From Marinoscillum sp040222955 (GTDB taxonomy: Bacteria > Bacteroidota > Bacteroidia > Cytophagales > Cyclobacteriaceae): a stretch of 64,000 nt of DNA. Made by a program: the position numbers and the translations under genes. Shown one piece after another: positions 15,656-24,798 of this stretch. Position 1 is the stretch's first letter; each line of letters opens with the position of its first letter. The stretch spans positions 186,001 to 250,000 of the forward strand of contig NZ_JAVKCA010000021.1 in assembly GCF_040222955.1 (NCBI RefSeq), read 5' to 3'. Under the pieces are notes generated by a model, which was not told the origin of the DNA, made no database searches, and saw nothing but the letters and a program-made list of their open reading frames with translations.

Positions 15656-16231
15656 TCACTCGTAGATCAGCTGATTCCTGATTTTACTGAGAAATTCCTT
15701 GGTGATCCCAAGGTATGAAGCGATCAGATATTGAGGTACACGCTGTTCTATTTCAGGGTATCGTCTCCTGAAGGCAAGGTATCTTTCTTTGGCAGGAATA
15801 CTGAAATTTTGGATGATTCTCTGATCTGAGGCCACATAAGCATTCTGAATTATAATTCTAAAAAACCGATCCATTTTGGGGACTTCCTGATATAATCGAT
15901 TCAGTGCTTCCAATGATATCTGCAAAACCTCTGTAGGCTCAAGGCATTGCACATTATAGGCGGCTGGTGTCTGCATGAGAAAACTTCCAAGATCAGATGT
16001 CCACCAATTCTCAATGGCAAACATCACCACATGCTCCTGCCCACTGGCACTGATATGGAAGGTCTTGAGGCAACCCTTCACCACAAAATTTTCAAAACGG
16101 CAAACGTCACCCTGCTGTACAATAAACTGACCTTTCAGGTACTTTCTAGGGTTGAAATGTTTTGAAATCAGATCCCTCTCTTCCTCATTGAGTGCTACAA
16201 CCTTTTCGATATGGGCAAATAAGGATTCCAT
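15656..16231 (-). CDS. Crp/Fnr-family transcriptional regulator
   Basis: 191 residues. An N-terminal cyclic-nucleotide-binding-type beta roll covers about residues 25-115 (RKYLKGQFIVQQGDVCRFENFVVKGCLKTF, then GQEHVVMFAIENWWTSD). A dimerisation helix follows, and the C-terminal helix-turn-helix reads QYLIASYLGITKEFLSKIRNQL. This is the short Bacteroidota Crp-like type; the usual cAMP-binding Arg-Ser pair is not evident, so the ligand is unknown. It starts 27 bases after the AraC-1 stop on the same strand and is probably in one transcript with it. Confidence 0.87.
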   Translation of the reverse strand: MESLFAHIEKVVALNEEERDLISKHFNPRKYLKGQFIVQQGDVCRFENFVVKGCLKTFHISASGQEHVVMFAIENWWTSDLGSFLMQTPAAYNVQCLEPTEVLQISLEALNRLYQEVPKMDRFFRIIIQNAYVASDQRIIQNFSIPAKERYLAFRRRYPEIEQRVPQYLIASYLGITKEFLSKIRNQLIYE

Positions 16232-16258
16232 GATTTCTTGGATTCTGTAGAAGGATGG

Positions 16259-16831
16259 CTAAAAATTTCCCTGAAGATAAGATTTATCTTGTTTAACTCT
16301 CCTTACCTCCGATGGGTTCAATCCGGTGACTTTTTTGAATTGGGCAGAAAGGTGATGTGGACTGCTGTATCCCCTTTCGTATGCAATCTGCGAGAGTGAT
16401 TTATCGGTATACACCAACGCTTCCTTGACGACTTCTATACGCTTTTCAATGTGATACTTTTCAATGGACTTACCTTCCATCTGTGAGAATAGCTCCCCCA
16501 GAGAATCATAGTGGGTCATCAAATGATTAGCCAGACTTTCAGAAAGAGTCATTGCTGAATTTCTGCCGCTGCCCTCATCAATCCAGGTATGGATGAATGT
16601 TTTGATCTCATCCAGCCGCTTTTCCTTTTTATCAGAAACCAACTCAAACCCAAGGCCGGAAAGAATGGCCTGAACGGTTGATTTTTGCGGGTCGTCAATA
16701 GGCTTGCAAAAGGTGACTTTGCCGAGTGAAATATCCCGGATAAACATGCCCGCCGTTTGCAGGCGCTCTCTGATGGTAAAGATGCATCTGCTGCAAACCA
16801 TCCCTTTGATATTGATCTGAGTGCTGTCCAT
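16259..16831 (-). CDS. AraC-family regulator with N-terminal HMA-like CxxC domain (1)
   Basis: 190 residues in two parts. Residues ~1-70 resemble a heavy-metal-associated fold: INIKGMVCSRCIFTIRERL with C13-x-x-C16, then a strand-helix pattern ending LSGLGFELV. Residues ~85-185 are an AraC DNA-binding region with the second HTH AYERGYSSPHHLSAQFKKVTGLNPSEVRR. No cupin or other sugar-binding domain is present, so the metal-type domain is the likely sensor. It is paralogous to the next gene upstream. Metal-sensing AraC proteins would be expected to act on tandem direct repeats, and such repeats precede five metal/efflux units here. The metal identity (Cu favoured by context) and target link are inferred. 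Confidence 0.82.
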   Translation of the reverse strand: MDSTQINIKGMVCSRCIFTIRERLQTAGMFIRDISLGKVTFCKPIDDPQKSTVQAILSGLGFELVSDKKEKRLDEIKTFIHTWIDEGSGRNSAMTLSESLANHLMTHYDSLGELFSQMEGKSIEKYHIEKRIEVVKEALVYTDKSLSQIAYERGYSSPHHLSAQFKKVTGLNPSEVRRVKQDKSYLQGNF

Positions 16832-16906
16832 CGCTCCAATTTTTACTCAAAATTGCGCAGGATCAACCTCCAAAATGTTATAAAATCGCCAGGAAGGCTT
16901 ACAAGA

Positions 16907-17494
16907 TTATATGATCTGATCCAGAGACTTTCTGGATTGGGTGTTTTGGATGCTCTTCTTAAAGTCGGTTGGAGACATACCGATGATCTTTTTGAACTGG
17001 TTGGAGAGGTGAGCCACACTGCTGAAGCCCATTTTGTACGCAATCTCTTTCACAGACAATTCATCATAAAACAGAAACTCTTTCACTTTTTCCATTTTCT
17101 GACGAATGATGTATTGCTCCAGTGTGATCCCCGCCATGGACGAAAAAAGTCCGCTCAGGTAGTTATAGTCATAGTGGAGCTGATCCGACAGGTAGGCCGA
17201 CCATTGGATGTGGGTATCGTATGGATCGCGATGATGGATGGTATCTATGACCAGGGTCTTGATTTTCTCCAGCAGCTGAGCCTTCCGGTTATCGATCCGC
17301 TCAAAACCATTTTTTTGAAGAAAGTCGTCCAGCCGCTCCTGCTGATCGGCAGTCAATTCGTTTTTCAGCTTCACTTCCCCCAGCTCAACTGATAGCGGCG
17401 CTACGCCAATCTGATCAAAGGCTTGTTTGACCACCATGACACAGCGGGGACAAACCATGTTTTTAATATGTAGCTGAGTGATTTCCAAGGTCAT
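16907..17494 (-). CDS. AraC-family regulator with N-terminal HMA-like CxxC domain (2)
   Basis: 195 residues with the same two-part layout as its neighbour. The N-terminal domain has LHIKNMVCPRCVMVVKQAF (C15, C18) and a strand-helix pattern to NGFERID. The C-terminal AraC domain has KEIAYKMGFSSVAHLSNQFKKIIGMSPTDFKKS. It is the first gene of a probable five-gene minus-strand run (AraC-2, AraC-1, Crp, SnoaL, DoxX). No copy of the 21-bp direct repeat was found before it, so autoregulation through that site is not indicated. Two paralogs may recognise different metals or form heterodimers. Confidence 0.82.
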   Translation of the reverse strand: MTLEITQLHIKNMVCPRCVMVVKQAFDQIGVAPLSVELGEVKLKNELTADQQERLDDFLQKNGFERIDNRKAQLLEKIKTLVIDTIHHRDPYDTHIQWSAYLSDQLHYDYNYLSGLFSSMAGITLEQYIIRQKMEKVKEFLFYDELSVKEIAYKMGFSSVAHLSNQFKKIIGMSPTDFKKSIQNTQSRKSLDQII

Positions 17495-17598
17495 TCAAAT
17501 TGCACAGTTAAGGTAAATAAATAGGAGGAAGATTGCTATAGAGACAGCTCACTTCATCATAGCAACAAAATCTCCAATAACTATTTCCAGTCTTTGGA

Positions 17599-18924
17599 TT
17601 AAAACAGCTGAGTTATAAAATGATTCACCAGTCCGAATATTGAGCTGATCACTATCCAGGTGATCATGTTCAGTTTAAATCGGTACATCGCCACAAATGA
17701 AACCACTACCCATCCCAGAGTCGGGTAATCAATTCCTCCCAAAGTCATTTCTTCGGGGAACACAATGGCCTTACCCAGATAAATGGTCAGGTTAAGGATC
17801 ACTCCTACAACTGCTGCTGTCACCAGTGTCAATGCTTGTTTGATCTTTTCATTTTCGCGTGTTTTTTCGATAATGGGCGCCCCGGCAAAGACGAAAAGGA
17901 AGCATGGAACAAATGTGTAAAAGGTGGTGGCAACCAACCCCAATGCCCCCATCAACACAGAGCCGTCAAAGTGGTTGTATCCCGCCATAAAACCAACAAA
18001 CACCAGCACCATAACCAACGGGCCCGGCGTGGTTTCACCAAGTGCCAGACCATCAATCATTTGAAGTTCGGTCAGCCAATTAAGCTGCTCCACACTCACC
18101 TGAGCTACATAGGGCAATACGGCATAAGCTCCTCCAAAAGTGACGAATGCAGCCTGTGTGAAAAAGAGTGAGAGCTGCTTCCAGAAAGTAAAATCATTAC
18201 TGAACAGATAAAATAGTCCGATGGGAATCACCCATAGCAAAGCAGCTGCGAACACCTGCCCAACCAACCTTCTAACTTTAAAACCGGCATCAGGCAGAAA
18301 ATGATTGCGGTTGATAAAGTACTGCTCCTCATCCTTTGCCAGTTGCTCTTGTGCGGAAGAGGTCTGCTTAAACAGTGATGGAAGCATTCTGCGTGCCACA
18401 AAAGACAATAGCAAAGCCCCAATAATGATATATGGAAAGGGGGTATTAAAAAAGAACATTAGCACAAAGGCTGTGCCGGCCACCATAAAGTGAAATGTGG
18501 TATGCAATGATTTAGTCCCGATTTTTATCAGTGCCAGAATGACAATTGCCATTACAGCGGGCTTCAATCCGCTAAACATGGCATTTACCCAGGGAATATT
18601 GCCATATGTTACATACAAAGCCGATAGTCCACATAAGATGAACATGGAAGGAAGTACAAAAAATACACCCGCTACCAGCCCTCCTTTAGTACCGTGCAGC
18701 AGCCAACCTGTGTAAGTGGCAAGTTGCTGAGCTTCAGGTCCGGGCAATATCATTGTATAATTTAGCGCATGGAGAAAACGACTTTCTGAAATCCATTTTT
18801 TCTTTTCGACCAGAAACTCGTGCATAATGGCAATCTGACCCGCCGGGCCACCAAAACTGATAAATCCAAGTTTCAGCCAGAACAAGCATGCTTCTTTAAA
18901 CGACGGTTTTGTAAGATCACCCAT
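17599..18924 (-). CDS. chrA: ChrA-family chromate efflux transporter, two-domain
   Basis: 441 residues with two homologous CHR domains. The N-terminal half has FWLKLGFISFGGPAGQIAIMHEFLVEKKKWI with MILPGPEAQQLATYTGWLLHG. The C-terminal half has FFTQAAFVTFGGAYAVLPYVAQ with GLALGETTPGPLVMVLVFVGF. These GGP/FGGAY and PGPE/TPGP motifs define the ChrA family, which exports chromate by exchange. About 12 hydrophobic segments are visible. It is divergent from the MFS gene across a 224-bp region that carries a predicted metal-AraC site facing the MFS gene. Confidence 0.9.
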   Translation of the reverse strand: MGDLTKPSFKEACLFWLKLGFISFGGPAGQIAIMHEFLVEKKKWISESRFLHALNYTMILPGPEAQQLATYTGWLLHGTKGGLVAGVFFVLPSMFILCGLSALYVTYGNIPWVNAMFSGLKPAVMAIVILALIKIGTKSLHTTFHFMVAGTAFVLMFFFNTPFPYIIIGALLLSFVARRMLPSLFKQTSSAQEQLAKDEEQYFINRNHFLPDAGFKVRRLVGQVFAAALLWVIPIGLFYLFSNDFTFWKQLSLFFTQAAFVTFGGAYAVLPYVAQVSVEQLNWLTELQMIDGLALGETTPGPLVMVLVFVGFMAGYNHFDGSVLMGALGLVATTFYTFVPCFLFVFAGAPIIEKTRENEKIKQALTLVTAAVVGVILNLTIYLGKAIVFPEEMTLGGIDYPTLGWVVVSFVAMYRFKLNMITWIVISSIFGLVNHFITQLF

Positions 18925-19070
18925 TGCTAGTAATTAATGATGGCTATTTACCCTTAATAGCCACGTCCCTATTGTTTTACTGCCAAAGTAAATAAACCGT
19001 GTTGTATTGGGTGGAGTTATTGAGCATTTCACCAAATGAAAAAAGAAATCTCCTTATCCGCGACACAATT

Positions 19071-19127
19071 GTGCAATCAATAGAGGCAATTGTGTAAAGT
19101 AGCAGATTAGCAAGCGGCGGAATTTTG
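19071..19127 (+). promoter_or_regulatory. Predicted metal-AraC direct-repeat site and promoter (MFS/RND genes)
   Basis: GTGCAAT (19071-19077) and GTGTAAA (19092-19098) are direct repeats 21 bp apart. GAATTTTG (19120-19127), one mismatch from TAnnTTTG, begins 21 nt downstream. The MFS start codon is at 19149. The flanking CACAATTGTG adds local dyad symmetry. Confidence 0.62.
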
Positions 19128-19148
19128 TGAAAATAAAATTTCACAATT

Positions 19149-20567
19149 ATGTCAACTTCAATGTCATTAAACACAAGCTCGCTCTACGAGAAACGTTGGG
19201 CAGCTTTAGCGGTTCTGTGTACCGCACAGTTTATGGTAATCATGGATACCTCCATCATCGGGGTGGCCTTGCCTGCCATTCAAAGTGCGCTGAACTACAC
19301 CCCGTCAGGATTACAATGGATCTTCAATGCCTATGTGATCGTGCTTGGTGGGATGTTGCTTCTGGGCGGAAAACTTTCCGACCTGTATGGCTCAAAGAAC
19401 ATTTTTCTTTGGGGTTTTGCAATACTCACTCTGGCTTCTTTGCTCACCGGGTTGGCCTGGTCAGAGGTGTCTATGAATGCCGGACGAGCACTGCAAGGAC
19501 TGGGTTCTGCGCTCATTGCTCCTGCGGCTCTGAACCTCCTCATGAGCATCTTCACAGATCCAAAAGAGCTAGGAAAAGCATTCGGGTTCTGGGGTGCTTC
19601 TGCTGCGGCCGGTGGTTCTGCTGGTGTTTTCCTTGGGGGTGTGCTTACTGAGTATATGTCCTGGAGATGGGTGTTTTTCATCAACATTCCGATGGGAATA
19701 CTAGTGATGCTGTTCGGTGCTTCTCTACTGATGAATGGAAGTAAAGTTCGGGGTAAAATCGATTACCTCAGCGCCATTTTGGTCACAGCTGCCACCATGT
19801 TGATAGTGTATACACTGGTGATGGTAGAACAAAATGGATGGACGTCCCTGACTACCATTAGCTTTTTTGCAATTGCACTGGTACTGTTAATCGTGTTCAT
19901 TGCAATCCAGAAGAACTCCAGGTCTCCATTGCTTCCATTGAGCATCTTCAAGGCTCCTAATCTATCTGCAGCCAATCTTGTCATGGCGTTGATGGCAGGT
20001 GCATGGATCCCCATGTGGTTTTACTTGAACCTGTACTTACAGCAAACTCTTGGTTATTCCGCTTTCTGGTCAGGAGTGGCCCTGTTGCCTATGACCATTG
20101 CGATCATGATCCTCATGGTTGGGGTGAGTGGCAAAATGATTGAGCGCTTCGGTGTGAAGAATAACCTGGTGGCCGGACTGCTGGCGCTCACTGCTTCACT
20201 AGTATGGTTCTCTACGGTTTCAGTAGATGGAAATTTCCTTGTGGATGTATTGGGTGCTTCTCTGTTGGGAGCCATCGGTATGTCCCTGGCGTATATCCCC
20301 GGAACCATGGCCGCTATGTCGGGTGCAAAGCCTGAAGAAACCGGATTGGCTTCCGGCCTGGTGAACACCACTTATCAGGTGGGATCAGCGATTGGTTTAG
20401 CCATTGTTGTGGCTATTGCCATTTCCATTACCAACGGATTGTCCCTGGATGGGGCGGTAACTAAAGAAGCATTAACTGAGGGATTTCAGGGTGCCTTCCG
20501 AACAGCGGCCGTCATCGGTGTGCTGGGGACCTTGGTTGCTTTAGTAGGTATTAAAACGCCTAAATAA
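19149..20567 (+). CDS. MFS drug/proton antiporter, DHA2 (EmrB/QacA) type
   Basis: 472 residues with ~14 hydrophobic segments. Motif A-like GKLSDLYGSKNIFLWG follows TM2. The first segment carries the DHA2 pattern FMVIMDTSIIGVALPAIQSALN (motif D1), and ALQGLGSALIAPAALNLL lies in TM4. Motif C-like WGASAAAGGSAGVFLGGVLTEYMSWRWVFFINIPMG lies in TM5. The family exports hydrophobic compounds using the proton gradient. It precedes an RND adaptor-pump-channel set on the same strand with a hairpin between. The upstream direct repeat groups it with the metal genes, which is unexpected for a drug exporter. Confidence 0.9.
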   Translation: MSTSMSLNTSSLYEKRWAALAVLCTAQFMVIMDTSIIGVALPAIQSALNYTPSGLQWIFNAYVIVLGGMLLLGGKLSDLYGSKNIFLWGFAILTLASLLTGLAWSEVSMNAGRALQGLGSALIAPAALNLLMSIFTDPKELGKAFGFWGASAAAGGSAGVFLGGVLTEYMSWRWVFFINIPMGILVMLFGASLLMNGSKVRGKIDYLSAILVTAATMLIVYTLVMVEQNGWTSLTTISFFAIALVLLIVFIAIQKNSRSPLLPLSIFKAPNLSAANLVMALMAGAWIPMWFYLNLYLQQTLGYSAFWSGVALLPMTIAIMILMVGVSGKMIERFGVKNNLVAGLLALTASLVWFSTVSVDGNFLVDVLGASLLGAIGMSLAYIPGTMAAMSGAKPEETGLASGLVNTTYQVGSAIGLAIVVAIAISITNGLSLDGAVTKEALTEGFQGAFRTAAVIGVLGTLVALVGIKTPK

Positions 20568-20582
20568 AAAAAAATCTAAACG

Positions 20583-20609
20583 AAGGGTCCTGTTTTTACA
20601 TGGGCCCTT
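20583..20609 (+). terminator. Hairpin between MFS and RND adaptor genes
   Basis: AAGGGTCC (20583-20590) pairs with GGGCCCTT (20602-20609) around an 11-base loop. The following T-run is short, so it may be a partial terminator that lowers expression of the downstream RND genes. Confidence 0.6.
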
Positions 20610-20631
20610 TCTCTGAAAAAAATTAAAACTT

Positions 20632-21693
20632 ATGAAAAATTTAAGCACTAAAATCTATTTGAACCTACTGCTGGCAGTGATCGTCATGGCTATTCAGAGT
20701 TGTTCAAGTGCAGGTGACGAAGCAAGCAATGCTGCTGCGCCTGAGCCTTTTAAGCTACCTGTAGACGTGAAGGTAGTTTCTACCACATCGATTAACCAAT
20801 TCGAAGTAGTTTCCGGCTCTGTTGTTTCCAACAGGGAAATATCAGTAGTCAGTGAAGTATCTCGAAAAATAGTGGCTGTGGCTTTTAATGATGGCAGCTA
20901 TGTCACCAAAGGCCAACTTCTATATAAGCTTGATGATGCTGACCTTATGGCTCGCCTTAAGCAGGTTGAAGCTGATCTTCAGTTGGCCATCGTCAACAAA
21001 AACAGGATCTCCGCTTTATTGAAAAACGACGCAGTAAGCCAGGAGGAGTTTGACATAGCAACTGCTCGATTGATTGCTCTCCAGTCATCAAAAGACCTTC
21101 TGCAAGTTGAACTTCAGAAGACGCAGATCACTGCTCCTTTTTCGGGTGTTGCAGGTATGACCAAAGCATTTACCGGCGCGCTGGCCAACCCTGGGATGAT
21201 CCTTGTGAAATTGCAGGAAGTTAATCCGCTCAAGATCGAGTTTTCGGTTCCTGAAAAATATTTGTCTGCGATTAATACAGGCATGAAGATTTCATTTACC
21301 CTGCCTGATTCAGAGGAGAAAATCGACGCAAAAGTTTCAGCTATTGAATCAGAAATCAATGCTCAAACAAGAGCGCTCACAGTTCATGCAACCACCGATA
21401 ATAAGGCCGGAAACCTGAAGCCGGGCATGTCAGTACGCGTTTATTACCCAACTTCTTCTGCCAACCAACTGGGGATCAAGTTGCCCACTGAAGCACTTAT
21501 ACCTGGTGCTGGTGGATATTCTGTGTTTGTGGTTAAGGGCGGTGTGGCTAAATCTACCTCCGTCAAACTAAGCAACCGAAGCGAGTCTGAGGCATTGATT
21601 TCTCAGGGACTTGCCCATGGCGACACAGTAATGATTTCCAATCTCTTACGAACTGGTGAAGGTACACCTGTACAAATAGTTACTTCAAAATAA
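20632..21693 (+). CDS. RND efflux periplasmic adaptor (membrane fusion protein), lipoprotein
   Basis: 353 residues. The N-terminus MKNLSTKIYLNLLLAVIVMAIQSCSSAG ends in a lipobox (QSC), so it is probably lipid-anchored. A short alpha-helical hairpin (MARLKQVEADLQLAIVNKNRISALLKNDAVSQEEFD) lies between two lipoyl halves (VSRKIVAVAFNDGSYVTKGQLLYKLDD and KTQITAPFSGVAGMTK). Beta-barrel and membrane-proximal domains end the protein. Such adaptors connect the RND pump to the outer-membrane channel. It is followed by the pump after 7 bases and by a TolC-type gene. Confidence 0.92.
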   Translation: MKNLSTKIYLNLLLAVIVMAIQSCSSAGDEASNAAAPEPFKLPVDVKVVSTTSINQFEVVSGSVVSNREISVVSEVSRKIVAVAFNDGSYVTKGQLLYKLDDADLMARLKQVEADLQLAIVNKNRISALLKNDAVSQEEFDIATARLIALQSSKDLLQVELQKTQITAPFSGVAGMTKAFTGALANPGMILVKLQEVNPLKIEFSVPEKYLSAINTGMKISFTLPDSEEKIDAKVSAIESEINAQTRALTVHATTDNKAGNLKPGMSVRVYYPTSSANQLGIKLPTEALIPGAGGYSVFVVKGGVAKSTSVKLSNRSESEALISQGLAHGDTVMISNLLRTGEGTPVQIVTSK

Positions 21694-21700
21694 TACGGTC

Positions 21701-24700
21701 ATGAGTTTACCTTCATTAAGTATAAGAAAACCAGTACTGGCAGGCGTATTTTCCGCCGTAATTGTCATCATGGGTTTGGTTGGATGGAAGTATTTGGGAA
21801 TCAGAGAATTTCCACTTACTGAGCCTCCGGTGATTTCTGTCATATCATTCTATCCGGGCGCAAGCCCCGATGTAATCGCATCCAAAATTACCAAACCGTT
21901 GGAAGAATCCATTGCAGAAGCAAATGGAGTCCGAACCATATCATCTGAGTCCAGAGAGCAGGTTGGCATTATCTCCATCGAATTCAATCGAAATATTGAT
22001 CTGGAAGATGCACTTAACGATGTGCGCGACAAAGTTGCTAAGGCAAAAAACCAATTGCCGTCAGACCTGGATCCTCCGATTGTGGAGAAATCCAGTTCAC
22101 CTGATAACCTGGTGGCTTTTCTGGAAGTGGAAAGTGAAACCAAAGACATCAAGGAAGTAAGTCATTTGGCCTCAACAACCATCAAGGAGCGAATTCAATC
22201 CATCCCGGGTATTCAACGAGTCAGTATTGTAGGTGAGCACAAATATGCGATGCGATTGCGTTTCGATCCAATCAAACTCACTGCCTATCAGCTGACTCCT
22301 GAGGATATCAGAGTGGCTTTGATGCGAGAAAATATTGACTTGCCTGCCGGAAGGATTGAAGGCCAAAGCAATGAACTGAGTGTTCGTACGCTGGGTCGCC
22401 TTACGACCGCTGAAGATTTCAATGAAATGATTATCAAGCAAACGCCCACTACCGCCATCAAATTGAAGGACATTGGTTTTGCTGAGCTGGGTGAGGTGAA
22501 TGAAAGAAACGCCATCATTAATGGAACAGATAAAGCAGACCGTATAGGCGTGGGTGTGGCCATTCAAATTCAAAGGGGAGCCAATGCGATTGAAGTAGTG
22601 GACGAATTCTACAGACGGCTGGATCAACTAAGAACAGAAGTTTCTTCAGAATACAAACTGATCGTTGGATTTGACTTCACAAAGCCCGTACGTGAATCTG
22701 TGAAAGAAGTGGAAGAGACGTTGCTCATTGCTTTTGGATTGGTAGTAATTATCATCTTCCTGTTTCTCAGAGATTGGCGCTCTACCATTATTCCAGTCCT
22801 TGCCATTCCTGTATCTATCCTGTCTGCCTTCTTTATCATGTACGTCGCCGGATTCTCCATCAATGTGTTAACACTGCTTGGATTAGTACTGGCCATTGGT
22901 CTGGTCGTTGACGATGCGATTGTGGTTCTGGAGAATATCTATAAAAAAGTAGAGGACGGGATGAATCCGGTTCAGGCCGCATTTGCAGGGTCTAAAGAAA
23001 TTTACTTTGCCGTAATCTCTACTACCATAACACTTGCTGCGGTGTTCTTGCCCATCATATTCATGGGAGGCATCAGTGGGCAACTCTTTAAGGAATTTGC
23101 TATCGTAGTATCCGGATCTGTACTGGTCTCTGCCTTTGTAGCGCTTTCATTATCTCCCATGCTGAGCGCTTATTTATTAAAAAAGCACAATAAGCCAACC
23201 TGGTTGTATCGAGTGACTGAGCCATTCTTTGTAGGCCTAAATAATGGGTATGGAAAATTACTCCATTCATTTATGCGATACCGATTTTTGGCCTGGATCT
23301 TCCTGCCCCTTACCGGGGCCCTGATCTACTTTTTGGGAGGTAAACTGCCTTCAGAATTAGCACCACTTGAAGACCGGTCTAACATGATGCTCATAGCCAT
23401 AGCGCCTGAGGGAGTTTCCTATGATTTCATGAAAAAGAACATGGAGGAAGTAGGACATTATGTCAATGACAACACAGACGGATTGTATCAGACCTATTCT
23501 ATGGTGGCCATCTCCTTTATTCCGGCTCCTGCTCCTGTAAATGTGGCTGTGCAAAGTATCTACCTTAAGGATCCAAAGGAGCGAAAGATGTCAGCTCAGG
23601 AATTGTATTATCAGTACGGAGCAGCTTCAGGTCAATTCAGAAACATCCTTTTGTTCCCTTACATGCCTCCAACTATCGGAACGAAATATGGCGGTGGTCA
23701 ACCGATCCAGTATGTGCTTCAAGCATCAAATCTTGACAGTATTTCGAGTGTACTTCCCAAATTTTTGGCTGCAGCAAGGCAGAGCAACAAACTTATGTTT
23801 GTGGACAGTGATCTCAAGATCAATAAGCCCGAACTAATGATCAATATTGATCGGGACAAGGCTGCAATGATGGGGGTTTCCATTCAGGAAGTAGCACGGG
23901 CTCTTCAGTTGGCATTTTCAGGTCAGCGATATGGCTATTTCCTGATGAATGACCGACAGTATGAAGTAATAGGTCAGGTGGAGCACGTCAACAGAAATGA
24001 CATCAGTGACATCCGGGCCATCAATGTCAGATCTAGCAGTGGTCAGATGATACCCATAGACAATCTCGTGACCATCGAGGAAGGAATCAGCCCTGCAGCT
24101 ATCTACCGCTATGATCAGTATACCTCTGCGACAATCTCCGCCGGTCTGGCCCCTGGGGTGAGCCTGGATGAAGGGATTCAGGAAATGGAGCGCATTAAAG
24201 CTGAAGTATTGGGGAAGAATTTCACAAGCTCATTGGCAGGACAATCACGCGACTATATGGAAAGTAAGGGTAGTCTTGCTTTTACATTGATATTGGCTCT
24301 GGTGATGATCTATATGATCCTCGCAGCTCAATTTGAAAGTTTAAGAGATCCACTCATCATCATGCTCACCGTACCTATGGCCATTGCTGGTGCATTGCTG
24401 AGCCTGGAATGGTTTGACCAAAGCTTAAACGTTTTTAGTCAGATAGGAATTATTACCCTGATTGGATTGATCACCAAAAATGGTATTCTGATCGTCGAGT
24501 TTGCCAATCATTTAAAGAGCACGGGGCTTTCCAAATTTGAAGCAGCTAAAGTAGCCGCTGAGCAACGATTCAGACCTATTTTAATGACTTCTCTGGCTAT
24601 GATTTTCGGTGCGCTTCCGATTGCACTGACCACCAATAGCCGTCAGTCACTGGGGATCGTAATCGTTGGGGGATTGATCTTCGCAGGTATTCTGACCCTA

Positions 24701-24787
24701 TTTATTATACCTGCTATTTATTCCTATTTGTCTTCTTCAAAATTCGCTACTGAAGTGGTGGATGAATCGGAATCCGTGAACCATTAA
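21701..24787 (+). CDS. RND efflux permease, HAE1 (AcrB-like) family
   Basis: 1028 residues, the usual size for HAE1 pumps. Twelve hydrophobic segments and two large periplasmic loops are visible. The TM4 proton-relay pair lies in LVLAIGLVVDDAIVVLENIYK (Asp-Asp). The FxGxxR-like start segment is LSIRKPVLAGVFSAVIVIMG, and the TM10-11 segment is LIGLITKNGILIVEFANHLK. This predicts proton-driven export of organic compounds, unlike the CusA-type pump at 35606. Why it shares a predicted promoter site with copper genes is not known. Confidence 0.94.
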   Translation: MSLPSLSIRKPVLAGVFSAVIVIMGLVGWKYLGIREFPLTEPPVISVISFYPGASPDVIASKITKPLEESIAEANGVRTISSESREQVGIISIEFNRNIDLEDALNDVRDKVAKAKNQLPSDLDPPIVEKSSSPDNLVAFLEVESETKDIKEVSHLASTTIKERIQSIPGIQRVSIVGEHKYAMRLRFDPIKLTAYQLTPEDIRVALMRENIDLPAGRIEGQSNELSVRTLGRLTTAEDFNEMIIKQTPTTAIKLKDIGFAELGEVNERNAIINGTDKADRIGVGVAIQIQRGANAIEVVDEFYRRLDQLRTEVSSEYKLIVGFDFTKPVRESVKEVEETLLIAFGLVVIIIFLFLRDWRSTIIPVLAIPVSILSAFFIMYVAGFSINVLTLLGLVLAIGLVVDDAIVVLENIYKKVEDGMNPVQAAFAGSKEIYFAVISTTITLAAVFLPIIFMGGISGQLFKEFAIVVSGSVLVSAFVALSLSPMLSAYLLKKHNKPTWLYRVTEPFFVGLNNGYGKLLHSFMRYRFLAWIFLPLTGALIYFLGGKLPSELAPLEDRSNMMLIAIAPEGVSYDFMKKNMEEVGHYVNDNTDGLYQTYSMVAISFIPAPAPVNVAVQSIYLKDPKERKMSAQELYYQYGAASGQFRNILLFPYMPPTIGTKYGGGQPIQYVLQASNLDSISSVLPKFLAAARQSNKLMFVDSDLKINKPELMINIDRDKAAMMGVSIQEVARALQLAFSGQRYGYFLMNDRQYEVIGQVEHVNRNDISDIRAINVRSSSGQMIPIDNLVTIEEGISPAAIYRYDQYTSATISAGLAPGVSLDEGIQEMERIKAEVLGKNFTSSLAGQSRDYMESKGSLAFTLILALVMIYMILAAQFESLRDPLIIMLTVPMAIAGALLSLEWFDQSLNVFSQIGIITLIGLITKNGILIVEFANHLKSTGLSKFEAAKVAAEQRFRPILMTSLAMIFGALPIALTTNSRQSLGIVIVGGLIFAGILTLFIIPAIYSYLSSSKFATEVVDESESVNH

Positions 24788-24798
24788 CGACATATTTC

